From the NCBI RefSeq assembly GCF_004216955.1, contig NZ_SGXL01000001.1, positions 2,755,413 to 2,819,412 on the forward strand: a stretch of 64,000 nt of DNA. Reading direction: 5' to 3'. Below are positions 26,968-35,540 of the stretch, in pieces. The position numbers and the translations under genes were made by a program. Position 1 is the first letter of the stretch; every line of letters begins with the position of its first letter. The notes beneath the pieces were generated by a model. It made no database searches. It saw nothing but the letters and a program-made list of their open reading frames with translations, and was not told the origin of the DNA. This DNA is from Fictibacillus sp. BK138. GTDB lineage: Bacteria; Bacillota; Bacilli; Bacillales; Fictibacillaceae.

Positions 26968-27948
26968 ATGAAAGTAGTCATTTTAGATGATTGGGAAAAA
27001 AGTTTTGCAGAAAATCCAGAAATAGAGCGGTTGCGACAGCACTTTCACGTTGAGATCTATCACGATCAACCCTCTCATGATGATCTTTTAAGCCGTATCG
27101 AACAGGCAGATGTTATTTTACCGATAAGAGAACGTACGCGTTTTTCTAAAGAATTGCTTCAGCAACTGAAAAATATTAAACTAATCGCTCAAACCGGTGC
27201 TGGTATCGCTCATATTGACATGGATGAGGCGAACAGGCTGAACATACCTGTAGCCACCACTCCTGGGGGGTCTGCTGCTGTTGTGGAATTAATCATCGGC
27301 ATGATGATCAACCACTCCCGCAATCTTTTGTACTTACATCAGCAGATGAAACAAGGACATTGGGCAGAGTCAGTCGGTCTGGGACTTGAAAACAAAACGG
27401 TAGGTATTATCGGGCTTGGCAAAATTGGTTCGGGCGTCGTGAAAATGGCAAAAGCATTCAATATGAATGTTGTAGCGTGGGGACCCCGATTAACGGAAAA
27501 CCGTGCAGAATCTCAAGGTGTTGAATTCTGCGGACTGGAGGAACTGCTGCAAAGAGCTCATTTTGTAGTGATTTCAGTGAGACTCGTTCCAGAAACAAAA
27601 CACCTGCTGACAGAGAAACACTTCAAGCTAATGAAAAAGGAAGCTTTTCTGATTAACACGTCCCGAGGAGAAGTAGTGGATGAAGCTGCACTTGTACAAG
27701 CATTAAAAGAAAATTGGATTGGTGGAGCAGGTCTTGATGTTTTCAACCATGAACCGATTGATCAGAATCACCCGCTCTTGAAACTGGATAACGTAATCTT
27801 AACGCCTCATATCGGATGGAAGACAGATAATATGTTTCATCAGTTTTTAACTGTAAGCATTGATAATATCCTTTCTTTTTTAATCAAAGGAAAGCCAAAA
27901 CGAGTCGTAAACCTTGAAAAAATCCATAAAAGTGAGCCCACCGTTTGA
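26968..27948 (+). CDS. D-isomer-specific 2-hydroxyacid dehydrogenase family protein
   Basis: 326 aa, start supported by GGGGTGA. The NAD-binding Rossmann domain carries VGIIGLGKIGSGVVKMA (GxGxxG). Catalytic residues are visible: Arg in NTSRGEVVDEAAL, Glu in GLDVFNHEPID and His in LTPHIGWKT. Family members oxidise or reduce D-lactate, glycerate, phosphoglycerate or related acids; the exact substrate cannot be told. Monocistronic with a terminator. Confidence 0.92.
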   Translation: MKVVILDDWEKSFAENPEIERLRQHFHVEIYHDQPSHDDLLSRIEQADVILPIRERTRFSKELLQQLKNIKLIAQTGAGIAHIDMDEANRLNIPVATTPGGSAAVVELIIGMMINHSRNLLYLHQQMKQGHWAESVGLGLENKTVGIIGLGKIGSGVVKMAKAFNMNVVAWGPRLTENRAESQGVEFCGLEELLQRAHFVVISVRLVPETKHLLTEKHFKLMKKEAFLINTSRGEVVDEAALVQALKENWIGGAGLDVFNHEPIDQNHPLLKLDNVILTPHIGWKTDNMFHQFLTVSIDNILSFLIKGKPKRVVNLEKIHKSEPTV

Positions 27949-27965
27949 TCGATGGGCTTTTTTTC
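27936..27965 (+). terminator. Intrinsic terminator overlapping the dehydrogenase stop codon
   Basis: GCCCA and TGGGC pair around 12 bases and are followed by T7. A repeat element begins immediately downstream. Confidence 0.75.
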
Positions 27966-27968
27966 TTT

Positions 27969-28194
27969 AGGCTCTTTTCTAAAAGATTGTTGCTTTTATG
28001 TAGTTTTTTTCTTTCCTTCACTGTCAAGTTGATTGGAGTGGAGGGTGCGAGACTCCTGCGGGACGAGCGGTCAGGTGAGACCACTCAAAGGCGCAAAGCG
28101 GCGAGGGGGCTCACCGCACGCCCCGCGGAAAGCGAAGCAACCTGGAACGGAAATCTACTACTTTCAAGAGCAACAAAGTTTGCGAAAACAGCCT
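27969..28194 (+). mobile_element. MITE-like repeat, copy 1
   Basis: 226 bp with 26-bp imperfect terminal inverted repeats (27969-27994 and 28169-28194, 21 of 26 identical; both read AGGCT inwards). The GC-rich core (GTTGATTGGAGTGGAGGGTG onward) matches copies 2 and 3. It encodes nothing. It abuts the 3' end of the Nramp-family gene. Confidence 0.85.
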
Positions 28195-28198
28195 TTCC

Positions 28199-29500
28199 TT
28201 AAAACAGCTTTTGCAATTCGTTTAGTCCAAGGTACGCAAACATAAGAAGGCATCCTATTAAGACTGCATTGGTCACCCATTTGTTGCGGTACTCTGCGTC
28301 CACTTTCTTAGAATTCAACAAGATGATGAGTGAGATCGCTAGAAACGGCATGAACAAAGCCCCGAGGACTCCATAAATGATGATGAGCTGCACGGGTTTT
28401 CCTAAAAAGAAAATAAGCATCGGCGGAAATGTCAGCCAAGCGAGATATGCACGGTAAGACTTATCTTTTTCCGATACAGGCTTAACTTTGTGAAGCTCTT
28501 CCTTTTTAGTTCGAATCGTCCTTAAGAAGTCAGCAAACAAGTACGGTACGCCGTTCCATACACCTAGAAGTGAAGTGAAAGCAGCTGACCAAAAGGCAAT
28601 CAATAAAAGCCAGCGCAACGGTGTTCCGAATTCTTGCCCCAATAATCCGGCAAGATCAAGCAAGCCTTGGTCCCCTTCCAGCTTCACATCTGTCCCAAAT
28701 AGGAATTTTGCACCGATCACAAGTGCTGCCATCGTAAAAATTCCCGTAATTACATAAGCGGCTTTCGTATCCAATCTCATGATGGGAACAAAAGCTTTTC
28801 CTTTCCAGTCCTTTTCCTTCAGCCAATACCCATAGGACGCCATCGTGATCGTTCCGCCTACACCACCTATCAAACCTAATGCGAGCATGAGCGACCCTTC
28901 AGGCATCCGAGGTACAAAACCGCCTGTGAATTCACCGATTGATGGTAAAAAGAGGAGAGATGTTCCAATGATCGTGATGAACATTACACCGATCAAAATC
29001 GTCATGATTCGTTCAAACAGCAAATAACGGCCAGTCCACACAAGCGCGAATCCAACGAGTGAGTGAACGATGGCCCATGCCCAGATCGGCATGATCGGCA
29101 GCATAGCATGCATGCCTAACCCGCAAGTCATCGCGGCTGTTGCTCCGTAAATATAACCCCAGATAACGGAGTACACTCCAAAATAGTTGGTTGCCCACTT
29201 TCCGAGGGAATGCCAGCCTTGCAGGATGGTTTGTCCTGTTGCAAGATACCAGCGTCCCACACCTTCGTTTAAGTAGTATTTTAAGATAGCTCCCACAATA
29301 ATGGCCCATACGAAGGTCATACCGAAAGAAGTTCCGATCACAATAGCAGTGATCATATCCGCTGTTCCCACCCCAGTGGCAGCGACTACAAATCCTGGAC
29401 CAATCATTTTCAGCTTTTGCCCTATTGTCTGTGGCGGCAAAGGACCAGAATCTGCTGTTGCTTGATGCAGGTCATGATTCAATGATGATTCACTTTTCAA
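28199..29500 (-). CDS. Nramp-family transporter with atypical metal-site motifs
   Basis: 433 aa, TTG start with GGAGGAG upstream, about 11 transmembrane helices. The overall pattern (KMIGPGFVV start, family helix spacing) is that of Nramp/MntH proteins. However, the helix-1 motif DPGN reads GTAD and the helix-6 MPHN motif is absent (TITMASYGYWLKEKDW). The residues that coordinate Mn/Fe in canonical Nramps are therefore missing, and the substrate may be another ion or solute. It lies between two inverted copies of the MITE-like repeat. Confidence 0.85.
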   Translation of the reverse strand: MKSESSLNHDLHQATADSGPLPPQTIGQKLKMIGPGFVVAATGVGTADMITAIVIGTSFGMTFVWAIIVGAILKYYLNEGVGRWYLATGQTILQGWHSLGKWATNYFGVYSVIWGYIYGATAAMTCGLGMHAMLPIMPIWAWAIVHSLVGFALVWTGRYLLFERIMTILIGVMFITIIGTSLLFLPSIGEFTGGFVPRMPEGSLMLALGLIGGVGGTITMASYGYWLKEKDWKGKAFVPIMRLDTKAAYVITGIFTMAALVIGAKFLFGTDVKLEGDQGLLDLAGLLGQEFGTPLRWLLLIAFWSAAFTSLLGVWNGVPYLFADFLRTIRTKKEELHKVKPVSEKDKSYRAYLAWLTFPPMLIFFLGKPVQLIIIYGVLGALFMPFLAISLIILLNSKKVDAEYRNKWVTNAVLIGCLLMFAYLGLNELQKLF

Positions 29501-29615
29501 GTTTACTCCTCCTCTACTAAATCATTTCGGAAACGTTTTCAAAATAGTATTTACCCATTATGACATAGTTCAGAAAATTCATTCAACTGTAAGTTTAAAA
29601 TTTTCTGAAATTCAA

Positions 29616-29828
29616 AAGCTGTTTTCGCAACCTTTAATGCTCTTGGAAGTGGTTGATTTCCGTTACAGATGCTCGCTTTCCGTGGGGCGGGCGGTGAGCC
29701 TCCTGACGCTATGCGCCGTTAGTAGTCTCACCTGTCCCACTCTTCCCACTGGAGTCTCGCATCTTCCACTCCAATCAACTTGTCCTTGAAGAGGAAAAAA
29801 ATCAAAAGCAAAAATCCTTTAAAAAGCT
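29616..29828 (-). mobile_element. MITE-like repeat, copy 2
   Basis: 213 bp, inverted relative to copy 1, with decayed terminal repeats (AAGCTGTTTTCGCAACC at the left, AAAAAGCT at the right). The core 29646-29781 is about 80 percent like copy 3 by eye. With the terminator below it accounts for most of the 380-bp gap upstream of the Nramp-family gene. Confidence 0.8.
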
Positions 29829-29831
29829 AAA

Positions 29832-29860
29832 TAAAAAGCCCGTGAAAAATCACAGGCTTT
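29832..29860 (-). terminator. Intrinsic terminator of the azoreductase gene
   Basis: AAAGCC-GTG and CAC-GGCTTT pair; TTTTTATTT follows on the minus strand. Confidence 0.82.
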
Positions 29861-29880
29861 AAAATCTCCATTTTATTGTG

Positions 29881-30516
29881 TTAGAAAGTATGCGCCGCAT
29901 CCTTAGCCCTTGCAATGGCATTTTCTTTTATCTCGTTTGCTTTATCAGGCATTGCGGCATGCCCTTCGACAAAAACGCCCTCGAAGGATGGAATCCCGAA
30001 AAATTGCATGATGATGCTTAGATAGCGATGTCCCATTTCCATTCCTGCTGCAGGCCCTTCAGAATAAATGCCTCCGCGGGCTTGGATGTGCATAGCTTTT
30101 TTGTCAGTTAAAAGACCAACAGGGCCTTGTTCAGTGTATTTGAATGTTTTTCCGGCAACAGCTACTGAATCGATGTATGCTTTCATAACTGGCGGAAACG
30201 AAAAATTCCACAATGGTGTAACAAAAACATATTTATCTGCTGAAACGAACTGATCACACAACTCTGTGAGTCTTCCTACTTTAGCCTTTTCTTCTGAAGA
30301 CAGTTCTTCAAACCCTTTACCAGATTGAAGTTTCCCCCAGCCTTTGAAGACATCCACATCAATTTGCGGAACATCGTCCTTATAAAGGTCGACATTCACA
30401 ATCTCGTGATCCGGATTAATTAATCTGTATTCCTCGATAAACGCTTTTCCTACAGCCATGCTGTATGACATTGTATCATCATGCGGATGTGCTGTTATGT
30501 ACAAAACTCTTGTCAT
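29881..30516 (-). CDS. azoR: FMN-dependent NADH azoreductase
   Basis: 211 aa, the usual AzoR length. Flavodoxin-like fold with [20 protein letters not shown] at the FMN phosphate loop, [20 protein letters not shown], the family's quinone-site motif, and [23 protein letters not shown]. It reduces quinones and azo compounds with NADH, protecting against thiol and quinone stress. Monocistronic. Confidence 0.93.
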   Translation of the reverse strand: MTRVLYITAHPHDDTMSYSMAVGKAFIEEYRLINPDHEIVNVDLYKDDVPQIDVDVFKGWGKLQSGKGFEELSSEEKAKVGRLTELCDQFVSADKYVFVTPLWNFSFPPVMKAYIDSVAVAGKTFKYTEQGPVGLLTDKKAMHIQARGGIYSEGPAAGMEMGHRYLSIIMQFFGIPSFEGVFVEGHAAMPDKANEIKENAIARAKDAAHTF

Positions 30517-30538
30517 AGAATGAACCTGACCTTTCTAT

Positions 30539-30685
30539 TTATTCATTTGCTTCATGTAAATAAGGATTCCCGCTAATCTTTGCTCTTACTTCATCCGTTA
30601 ATTTAAACGGCTCTGTAATAATCTCTTGCTCCGTTTCATTTGTGCTATGCAAACTTCCATCATAATGAATTGGTTTATTATCCAT
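30539..30685 (-). CDS. 48-aa protein of unknown function
   Basis: ATG at 30685 with GGGGGTGAG 7 bp upstream. The product reads MDNKPIHYDGSLHST, then TEPFKLTDEVRAKISGNPYL; it is acidic, without Cys or membrane segment. The coding pattern and good ribosome site argue that it is real. It is not recognised; it lies just upstream of azoR on the same strand (22 bp) and may be co-transcribed with it. Confidence 0.6.
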   Translation of the reverse strand: MDNKPIHYDGSLHSTNETEQEIITEPFKLTDEVRAKISGNPYLHEANE

Positions 30686-30749
30686 TCATCACTCACCCCC
30701 CTCTATATTTTAAACCATATATTTACATCTATACATTTACAATTTATTA

Positions 30750-30779
30750 TAAAAAGGCTACCTGCTTAAACAGATAGCC
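30750..30779 (-). terminator. Intrinsic terminator of the SASP gene
   Basis: GGCTATCTG and CAGGTAGCC pair around 6 bases and are followed by T5 on the minus strand. Confidence 0.88.
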
Positions 30780-30799
30780 ATAGCCATGTTATTTAATTA

Positions 30800-30979
30800 T
30801 TAACGTCCGCCAAGAGCTTGTGCTACAAGACGCTTCGTGATCTCACCACCTACAGATCCGTTTGCACGAGATGTAGAGTCTGGTCCAAGGTTAACACCGA
30901 ACTCAGAAGCGATTTCATACTTCATTTGGTCGATAGCTTGTTGAGCACCTGGTACTACTAATTGATTGTTTCTAGCCAT
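30800..30979 (-). CDS. Alpha/beta-type small acid-soluble spore protein
   Basis: 59 aa. The ATG at 30979 follows GGAGGTGA at 5 bp; an ATG 9 bp further up overlaps that site. Both SASP signatures are present: the stretch around EIASEFGV, which contains the cleavage site of germination protease GPR, and [13 protein letters not shown] at the C-terminus. These proteins coat spore DNA and protect it from UV and heat. A sigma-G promoter is visible upstream, as expected for forespore expression. Confidence 0.97.
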   Translation of the reverse strand: MARNNQLVVPGAQQAIDQMKYEIASEFGVNLGPDSTSRANGSVGGEITKRLVAQALGGR

Positions 30980-31007
30980 TATTTTCACCTCCTTTAATTA
31001 TTAAAGT

Positions 31008-31036
31008 TATAATGCCACTCCCCCTTTTTCTTATAC
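31008..31036 (-). promoter_or_regulatory. Sigma-G promoter of the SASP gene
   Basis: On the minus strand GTATA (31032-31036), 17-bp spacer, CATTATA (31008-31014): both match the sigma-G consensus GHATR / CATNHTA without mismatch. Confidence 0.85.
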
Positions 31037-31069
31037 ACTCTAGGAAGAGGTAGTATTTGTTAAGACAAT

Positions 31070-31097
31070 AAAAAAAGAACGATTGTAGTCAATCGTT
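31070..31097 (-). terminator. Intrinsic terminator of the nitroreductase gene
   Basis: AACGATTG and CAATCGTT pair around TAGT; CTTTTTT follows on the minus strand. Confidence 0.85.
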
Positions 31098-31167
31098 CCC
31101 GTGAAACTAATGGCAAACTTTAAATTTCTTATTTTTATTTTCTCCTAATATTTAACTAATATTCCGA

Positions 31168-31737
31168 TTAGTTCATCCACACTGTAAAATCTTCAAAACC
31201 TGTTTTCTTTACCAACTTTGTTGTTAAATCTGAGTACCCGATAAAAATAAAACCCGCCATTTCTCCTTTTGGTGTAAGTCCAAAAAAATCCTTCACTTTC
31301 TCATGATAGGTTACAGCACCCGTTCTCCAAATCGCTCCTAATCCTAATGAATGCGCAGTAAGCAGCATGTTTTGAATCGCGCTGCAGACTGCCGCGTATT
31401 CTTCTTTCATGATAACGTTCTTCTTATCTCCTGGTTCCACTCCTACAGCGATTATAACGGGTGCTCTTAAAGGATTATTCCTCGCTTTTTCTGCTTTTTT
31501 GGCCCATTCATCCGGTTCTAAATCTGTATGTTCAATTCGTGCAATCTCTTCTAAAATCGCTCCAAGCTTTTTTCGGCTATCTCCGGTTATTACAAAAAAA
31601 CGCCAAGGTTCCGTCCTGTAATGGTTTGGGGCATAAGTTCCGGCTTCCAGAATTTTTTCGATGCAATCAGAAGGAACAGGGTCATCTTTAACTTTCCCGA
31701 TGCTTCTTCGTGTTTTAATCGCTTCTATCACATCCAT
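31168..31737 (-). CDS. Nitroreductase-family flavoprotein
   Basis: 189 aa, start after GGAGGGGAG. The FMN-binding N-terminus is DVIEAIKTRRSIGKVKDDPV, with AGTYAPNHYRTEPWRFFVI, AAVCSAIQNMLLTAHSLGLGAIW and a C-terminal GFIFIGYSD, all typical of the small YdjA-like nitroreductases. It acts as a homodimer reducing nitro compounds or quinones. Physiological substrate unknown. Divergent from tnrA, and the shared intergenic region holds a TnrA box. Confidence 0.9.
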   Translation of the reverse strand: MDVIEAIKTRRSIGKVKDDPVPSDCIEKILEAGTYAPNHYRTEPWRFFVITGDSRKKLGAILEEIARIEHTDLEPDEWAKKAEKARNNPLRAPVIIAVGVEPGDKKNVIMKEEYAAVCSAIQNMLLTAHSLGLGAIWRTGAVTYHEKVKDFFGLTPKGEMAGFIFIGYSDLTTKLVKKTGFEDFTVWMN

Positions 31738-31840
31738 AATCGCAACACTCCCCTCCTTATTAGAGTTATTCTGACCTTTCTGTAAGAATGCTTAATAAAT
31801 AGGAAGTAATCACCGTTTTCCATAACCAACATAAAATTAA

Positions 31841-31857
31841 TGTAAGGAATTCTAACA
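31841..31857 (+). promoter_or_regulatory. TnrA/GlnR box upstream of tnrA
   Basis: TGTAA-GGAATTC-TAACA matches TGTNA-N7-TNACA fully. It sits about 20 bp before a TATAAT (31867-31872). TnrA is known to regulate its own gene in B. subtilis. Confidence 0.85.
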
Positions 31858-31940
31858 TGAATATGATATAATAAATAACAATATTCTGAAAAACTTCGAT
31901 TTGTTAGCTTTCTTTCATCCTAAAAAGTGGAGGTCACTCT

Positions 31941-32258
31941 ATGTCTGTTGATAAAACATCATCTTACAAAGACAAGAAAGTAATATCCATCGGTATCGTC
32001 AGTGAGCTGACAGGTTTGTCAGAACGTAAGATTCGATATTACGAAGAAAGAAAGCTGATCTTTCCTGAGCGTACAGGTCGGGGAACCCGGAAATATTCAT
32101 TCTCTGACGTGGAAACATTGATGGAGATCGCCAATCAGATAGAAGATGGTGTCCAAACCTTTGAGATCAAAAAGGAAATGACGAAAAAACAACAGCGAGA
32201 AGAAAGAAACAAGATGATCCGCGGACAGATCAACGCACAGTTTAATATAAGAAACTAA
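31941..32258 (+). CDS. tnrA: Transcriptional regulator TnrA (MerR family)
   Basis: 105 aa. The N-terminus [20 protein letters not shown] and the MerR helix-turn-helix with [24 protein letters not shown] match B. subtilis TnrA almost word for word. The C-terminal tail GQINAQF is the segment that binds feedback-inhibited glutamine synthetase. TnrA activates nitrogen-scavenging genes when glutamine is scarce. Its box is upstream, and a perfect box precedes amtB in this window. Confidence 0.95.
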   Translation: MSVDKTSSYKDKKVISIGIVSELTGLSERKIRYYEERKLIFPERTGRGTRKYSFSDVETLMEIANQIEDGVQTFEIKKEMTKKQQREERNKMIRGQINAQFNIRN

Positions 32259-32295
32259 AACAGCTGGCTCCCAATTGTAGGATGCCAGCTGTTTT
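32257..32295. terminator. Bidirectional intrinsic terminator
   Basis: AAAACAGCTGGC and GCCAGCTGTTTT pair; it ends both tnrA and the convergent exonuclease gene. Confidence 0.9.
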
Positions 32296-33022
32296 ATCTT
32301 GAAAGCTTTTCATATACATCACGCAGCGTTTTACAACCCCGCTCTTGAATCTTATCTACATACACACTCCAAAGTGCAGCAGTCATCTTCGCATCTCCTA
32401 ATGCATGATGCCGGTCTTTTACAGGAATTCCGCAATGTTCACAGCAATCTTCCAGACGGATCAGGTTTGAATGTGGATCAGCAATTTTTAATAAAAACGA
32501 CGTATCTACGATTCTGTGTCTGAAATGGGTTCTGAAAAGCTTCCAATTGAAATGCTGCAGAAAGCTTTTTTCATGACTCGCATGGTGCGCCACGAGGACT
32601 TCGCCTTTTACAAACTCATAAAAGGCGACGAGTACTTTTGATAATTCCGGAGCTCCTTCAAGATCTTCTTCCTTTAATCCTGTCAGCTGTTTGATCTCAG
32701 GAGTAAGTTCAGCATTGCACTGGACTAATGAATAGAAACACTCTTCATGCCGTACCTCACCGCCTTTTACTTTTACTGCACCAATCGAGAGGATCTTATT
32801 CCCTTGGTCTGGAAAGAAGCCGGTTGTTTCGAGATCGAATACAACGACATTCAGTTCGTTCAGCGGAATCTCAAGACTTTCTTCTAATTTCACTTCTTTT
32901 TGCAATTGTCTTAAAAATGCGATATGCTGCGCGCTGGATTGCCCTTGTATCGAAGCATAAATACTTGAATTGACCTTGCCTTGCATCTGTTTCATAAACT
33001 GTACGAGCGGATTGATCCTCAC
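32294..33022 (-). CDS. DnaQ-like 3'-5' exonuclease (DEDDh)
   Basis: 242 aa from GTG, overlapping the upstream gene by 4 bp. An N-terminal helical region (residues 1-55) precedes the exonuclease fold: VVFDLETTGFFPDQG (DxE), VAHHASHEKSFLQ (Asp position occupied by Ser-His; Asp not seen) and DRHHALGDAKMTAAL (His-x4-Asp). It is similar to DnaQ/DinG-type proofreading exonucleases; the substrate is unknown. Third gene of an operon with amtB and a DUF294 nucleotidyltransferase, an association that repeats in Bacilli without a known reason. Confidence 0.88.
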   Translation of the reverse strand: MRINPLVQFMKQMQGKVNSSIYASIQGQSSAQHIAFLRQLQKEVKLEESLEIPLNELNVVVFDLETTGFFPDQGNKILSIGAVKVKGGEVRHEECFYSLVQCNAELTPEIKQLTGLKEEDLEGAPELSKVLVAFYEFVKGEVLVAHHASHEKSFLQHFNWKLFRTHFRHRIVDTSFLLKIADPHSNLIRLEDCCEHCGIPVKDRHHALGDAKMTAALWSVYVDKIQERGCKTLRDVYEKLSR

Positions 33023-33993
33023 CTTCTCATCATTCCTTTGATGACTGACTGTGTATAATCCTGCAGTTTCTGTCCATCTTTTAGAATCTGTTTGAGTTCT
33101 TTTCTTTCATCTTTAGTTAATTCTTTTATATCCAGATAATGAATATCATCATAACTTTCGGTCATTTTCTTATGATGCAAAAGCCTGTAATGAAGCAGTT
33201 TCTCAAAGGCATTCCTATAACCTTGCAGTTCGCGTGCGTATTTTGGAAGCTCGGATAAAGCTTCAATCCTAGACAATGTCGAAGCTCTCTCAACATCCTC
33301 TTTTAACGCTAACAATCGAAAGGCATTCACATAAGGCAGGAATCCAGATTGTTTGATATCAATGCTGCCGGCATGTGAACCGTGTGTTTCGGGCAAAAAC
33401 TGCCGAAAAAAACCGACGGCCTTTTTGGTATGAATCGTATTTTCTAAAAAACGCTCTAACAGATCTGGTTTATCCTTGATGGCGTCGTGAATATATTTTT
33501 TTAATTGAAGGATGTATTCCCTCTCTCCTTCAAGCACCCTTGCATCATAAAAGATCAGCATATAACGAATGCTGTCAAAGCTTTCTTCGTTCAACCATTT
33601 TTCCAGCTGTTCGGTCCAGCTCGCTTTTGATCTGCACCAGACGGGATTCGAACTCATCACGTTCCCATCACAATACGGATAACCCGCTTCATGCAATCCA
33701 AAAGATAATTCTTTTCCGAATGTGTTAAAGTAAGCGCTGTTCTCTTCTCCATCTTCTTCATAGACGATACCGTGGTCTTGATCGCTTATGATCGCCTGTT
33801 CGAACCTGCCTGCACTGCCCATGACAAACCAGGCATATCTACATGGAGGATGCCCCGCTTTCTCTTTCACTTTTTTAAGAGCCGTTTCAAATACTCGTTT
33901 CATTATAGAATCGTGAAATGCATTCAATTCCTCTGAGGATTCTTGTTTTTCGATCTGACTGTCCCGCCATTGTTTTATTTCGATATATGACAT
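33019..33993 (-). CDS. DUF294 GlnD-like putative nucleotidyltransferase
   Basis: 324 aa if it starts at 33993; an ATG at 34047 would start inside a hairpin and is less likely. The nucleotidyltransferase core GSAGRFEQAIISDQDHGIVYE has the GS motif and a DxD-like pair, as in the GlnD-type uridylyltransferase domain. The C-terminal helical half (around TYLDIKELTKDERKEL-like sequence) follows. GlnD modifies PII in proteobacteria; here the gene sits directly after amtB but no PII gene is visible. The target is therefore unknown. Confidence 0.85.
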   Translation of the reverse strand: MSYIEIKQWRDSQIEKQESSEELNAFHDSIMKRVFETALKKVKEKAGHPPCRYAWFVMGSAGRFEQAIISDQDHGIVYEEDGEENSAYFNTFGKELSFGLHEAGYPYCDGNVMSSNPVWCRSKASWTEQLEKWLNEESFDSIRYMLIFYDARVLEGEREYILQLKKYIHDAIKDKPDLLERFLENTIHTKKAVGFFRQFLPETHGSHAGSIDIKQSGFLPYVNAFRLLALKEDVERASTLSRIEALSELPKYARELQGYRNAFEKLLHYRLLHHKKMTESYDDIHYLDIKELTKDERKELKQILKDGQKLQDYTQSVIKGMMRR

Positions 33994-34017
33994 TAAAAAC
34001 ACATCCAATTGTGTAAA

Positions 34018-34041
34018 AGCATTGAGGCTATCCCCAATGCT
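34018..34041 (-). terminator. Hairpin between amtB and the DUF294 gene
   Basis: AGCATTG and CAATGCT pair around a 10-base GC-rich loop; no T-run follows, so it is an RNA-processing or partial-termination hairpin rather than a full terminator. Confidence 0.5.
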
Positions 34042-34053
34042 TATCACACAGAT

Positions 34054-35328
34054 TTAATTTGCAATTTTATTCTTTTCTTCGTTTGTCCTGAAAGCTTCCG
34101 GATAACCGTAGTTGCCGTGCTCACTTACGTCAAGCCCTATAATTTCTTCTTCCTCACTTACTCGCAATCCTTTCATTACTTTTTTCATGATATATAAAAT
34201 CGCGAATGAGACAGCAAAAGCGTAGATGGCGGATACGGAAACTCCCATCGCCTGAACCCCAAGCTGAGAGAATCCTCCTCCATAAAATAATCCTGGCTGA
34301 CCGACTGCCGCGAGTTCAGGTGTAGCGAACAGACCCGTTGATAACGTGCCCCACACACCCGCTGCACCATGAACAGACAATGCATAGATCGGATCGTCTA
34401 CTTTTAACCGGTCGAAGAACTTTACACTGTAGAATACTAAGATTCCGGCTACAAACCCGATCACAACAGCGGCCCACGTTTCAACGAAAGCACATGATGC
34501 TGTAATCGCCACAAGTCCTGCAAGTGCACCGTTTAGTATCGTCGGTATGTCTGATTTACCAAGAACCATCCATGAAATGATAAGTGCAGCTACTGCCCCA
34601 GCCCCAGCAGCAATATTTGTGTTAAGTGCAACGAATCCAAAAAAGCCATCGTCTACAACAAACGTGCTGCCGCCGTTGAAACCAAACCAGCCTACCCATA
34701 ATACGATAACTCCAAGTGCAGTATAGACTTGGTTGTGGCCAAAGATATTGTTTGCTGTACCGTTTTTATTGAACTTGCCAATACGCGGTTTCAATAAGAT
34801 CGTTGCTGCGAACGCAGCCATCGCACCTGTTAAGTGAACAACTGTCGAACCTGCAAAGTCTTGCTTGCCATGTTCAGCCAACCATCCTCCACCCCAGATC
34901 CAATGAGCAACAACTGGATAAACAACAACCGAAAAGAGAATCGCGAATACGAGATACGCCGATAACTTTGCGCGCTCTGCAAAACCACCAAACGCGATGG
35001 TCAACGAGATGCCAGCAAAAGCTAACTGAAAAAGGAAAAACGCTGCTGTTGAATATGGCATGTCACCTGTTTGTTCACCTGAATAGAAAAAGTCTGACAA
35101 GCCGATAAAGAAATTAGAGTTTCCCCCAAAAATAAATCCGTAACCAACCGCCCAGAACACGATGGACGCCAGCCCAAACGTAAAGACTGTTTTCCCGGCA
35201 ATATGACCGGCGTTTTTCATTCTAGTGGAACCCGCTTCAAGTAAAATAAATCCACCTTGCATCAAAATAACGAGCAGTGCACCTAGCACCAGCCACACAC
35301 TATTTAATGAAAATATGATTTCTTCCAA
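34054..35328 (-). CDS. amtB: Ammonium transporter AmtB/NrgA
   Basis: 424 aa from a TTG with GGGGGCG upstream, eleven transmembrane helices. The Amt signatures are present: the gating residues in the family FAGDFAGSTVVHLTG-type region (first pore His) and ALSVHGAAGVWGTLSTG (second His). It conducts ammonia/ammonium across the membrane at low supply. The promoter carries a perfect TnrA box centred near -47. In B. subtilis the partner glnK follows; here it is replaced by a DUF294 nucleotidyltransferase and an exonuclease. Confidence 0.95.
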   Translation of the reverse strand: MEEIIFSLNSVWLVLGALLVILMQGGFILLEAGSTRMKNAGHIAGKTVFTFGLASIVFWAVGYGFIFGGNSNFFIGLSDFFYSGEQTGDMPYSTAAFFLFQLAFAGISLTIAFGGFAERAKLSAYLVFAILFSVVVYPVVAHWIWGGGWLAEHGKQDFAGSTVVHLTGAMAAFAATILLKPRIGKFNKNGTANNIFGHNQVYTALGVIVLWVGWFGFNGGSTFVVDDGFFGFVALNTNIAAGAGAVAALIISWMVLGKSDIPTILNGALAGLVAITASCAFVETWAAVVIGFVAGILVFYSVKFFDRLKVDDPIYALSVHGAAGVWGTLSTGLFATPELAAVGQPGLFYGGGFSQLGVQAMGVSVSAIYAFAVSFAILYIMKKVMKGLRVSEEEEIIGLDVSEHGNYGYPEAFRTNEEKNKIAN

Positions 35329-35363
35329 TTTTGAACGCCCCCTGTATGTGATGTTTCTTTCAT

Positions 35364-35412
35364 TCTATACAGTTCTGGCGCAGATTCTACTGTCATGTCA
35401 GAAAATCTAACA
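35364..35412 (-). promoter_or_regulatory. amtB promoter with TnrA box
   Basis: TnrA box TGTCA-GAAAATC-TAACA occupies 35396-35412 (perfect TGTNA-N7-TNACA in plus orientation); a -10 TATAGA lies at 35364-35369 on the minus strand. Box centre about 47 bp before the predicted start is the usual place for TnrA activation. Confidence 0.88.
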
Positions 35413-35540
35413 TGGTTTTTTCATCAAATAAAATCCTTCTTTTTTCTTTACTTTTCTATTACAAATATTTTAAGGAAAAAGGGACACTCGACTAATAGGG
35501 AGAATTTATTATTATTCTGAAATACGAAGGGGGTTCAATT

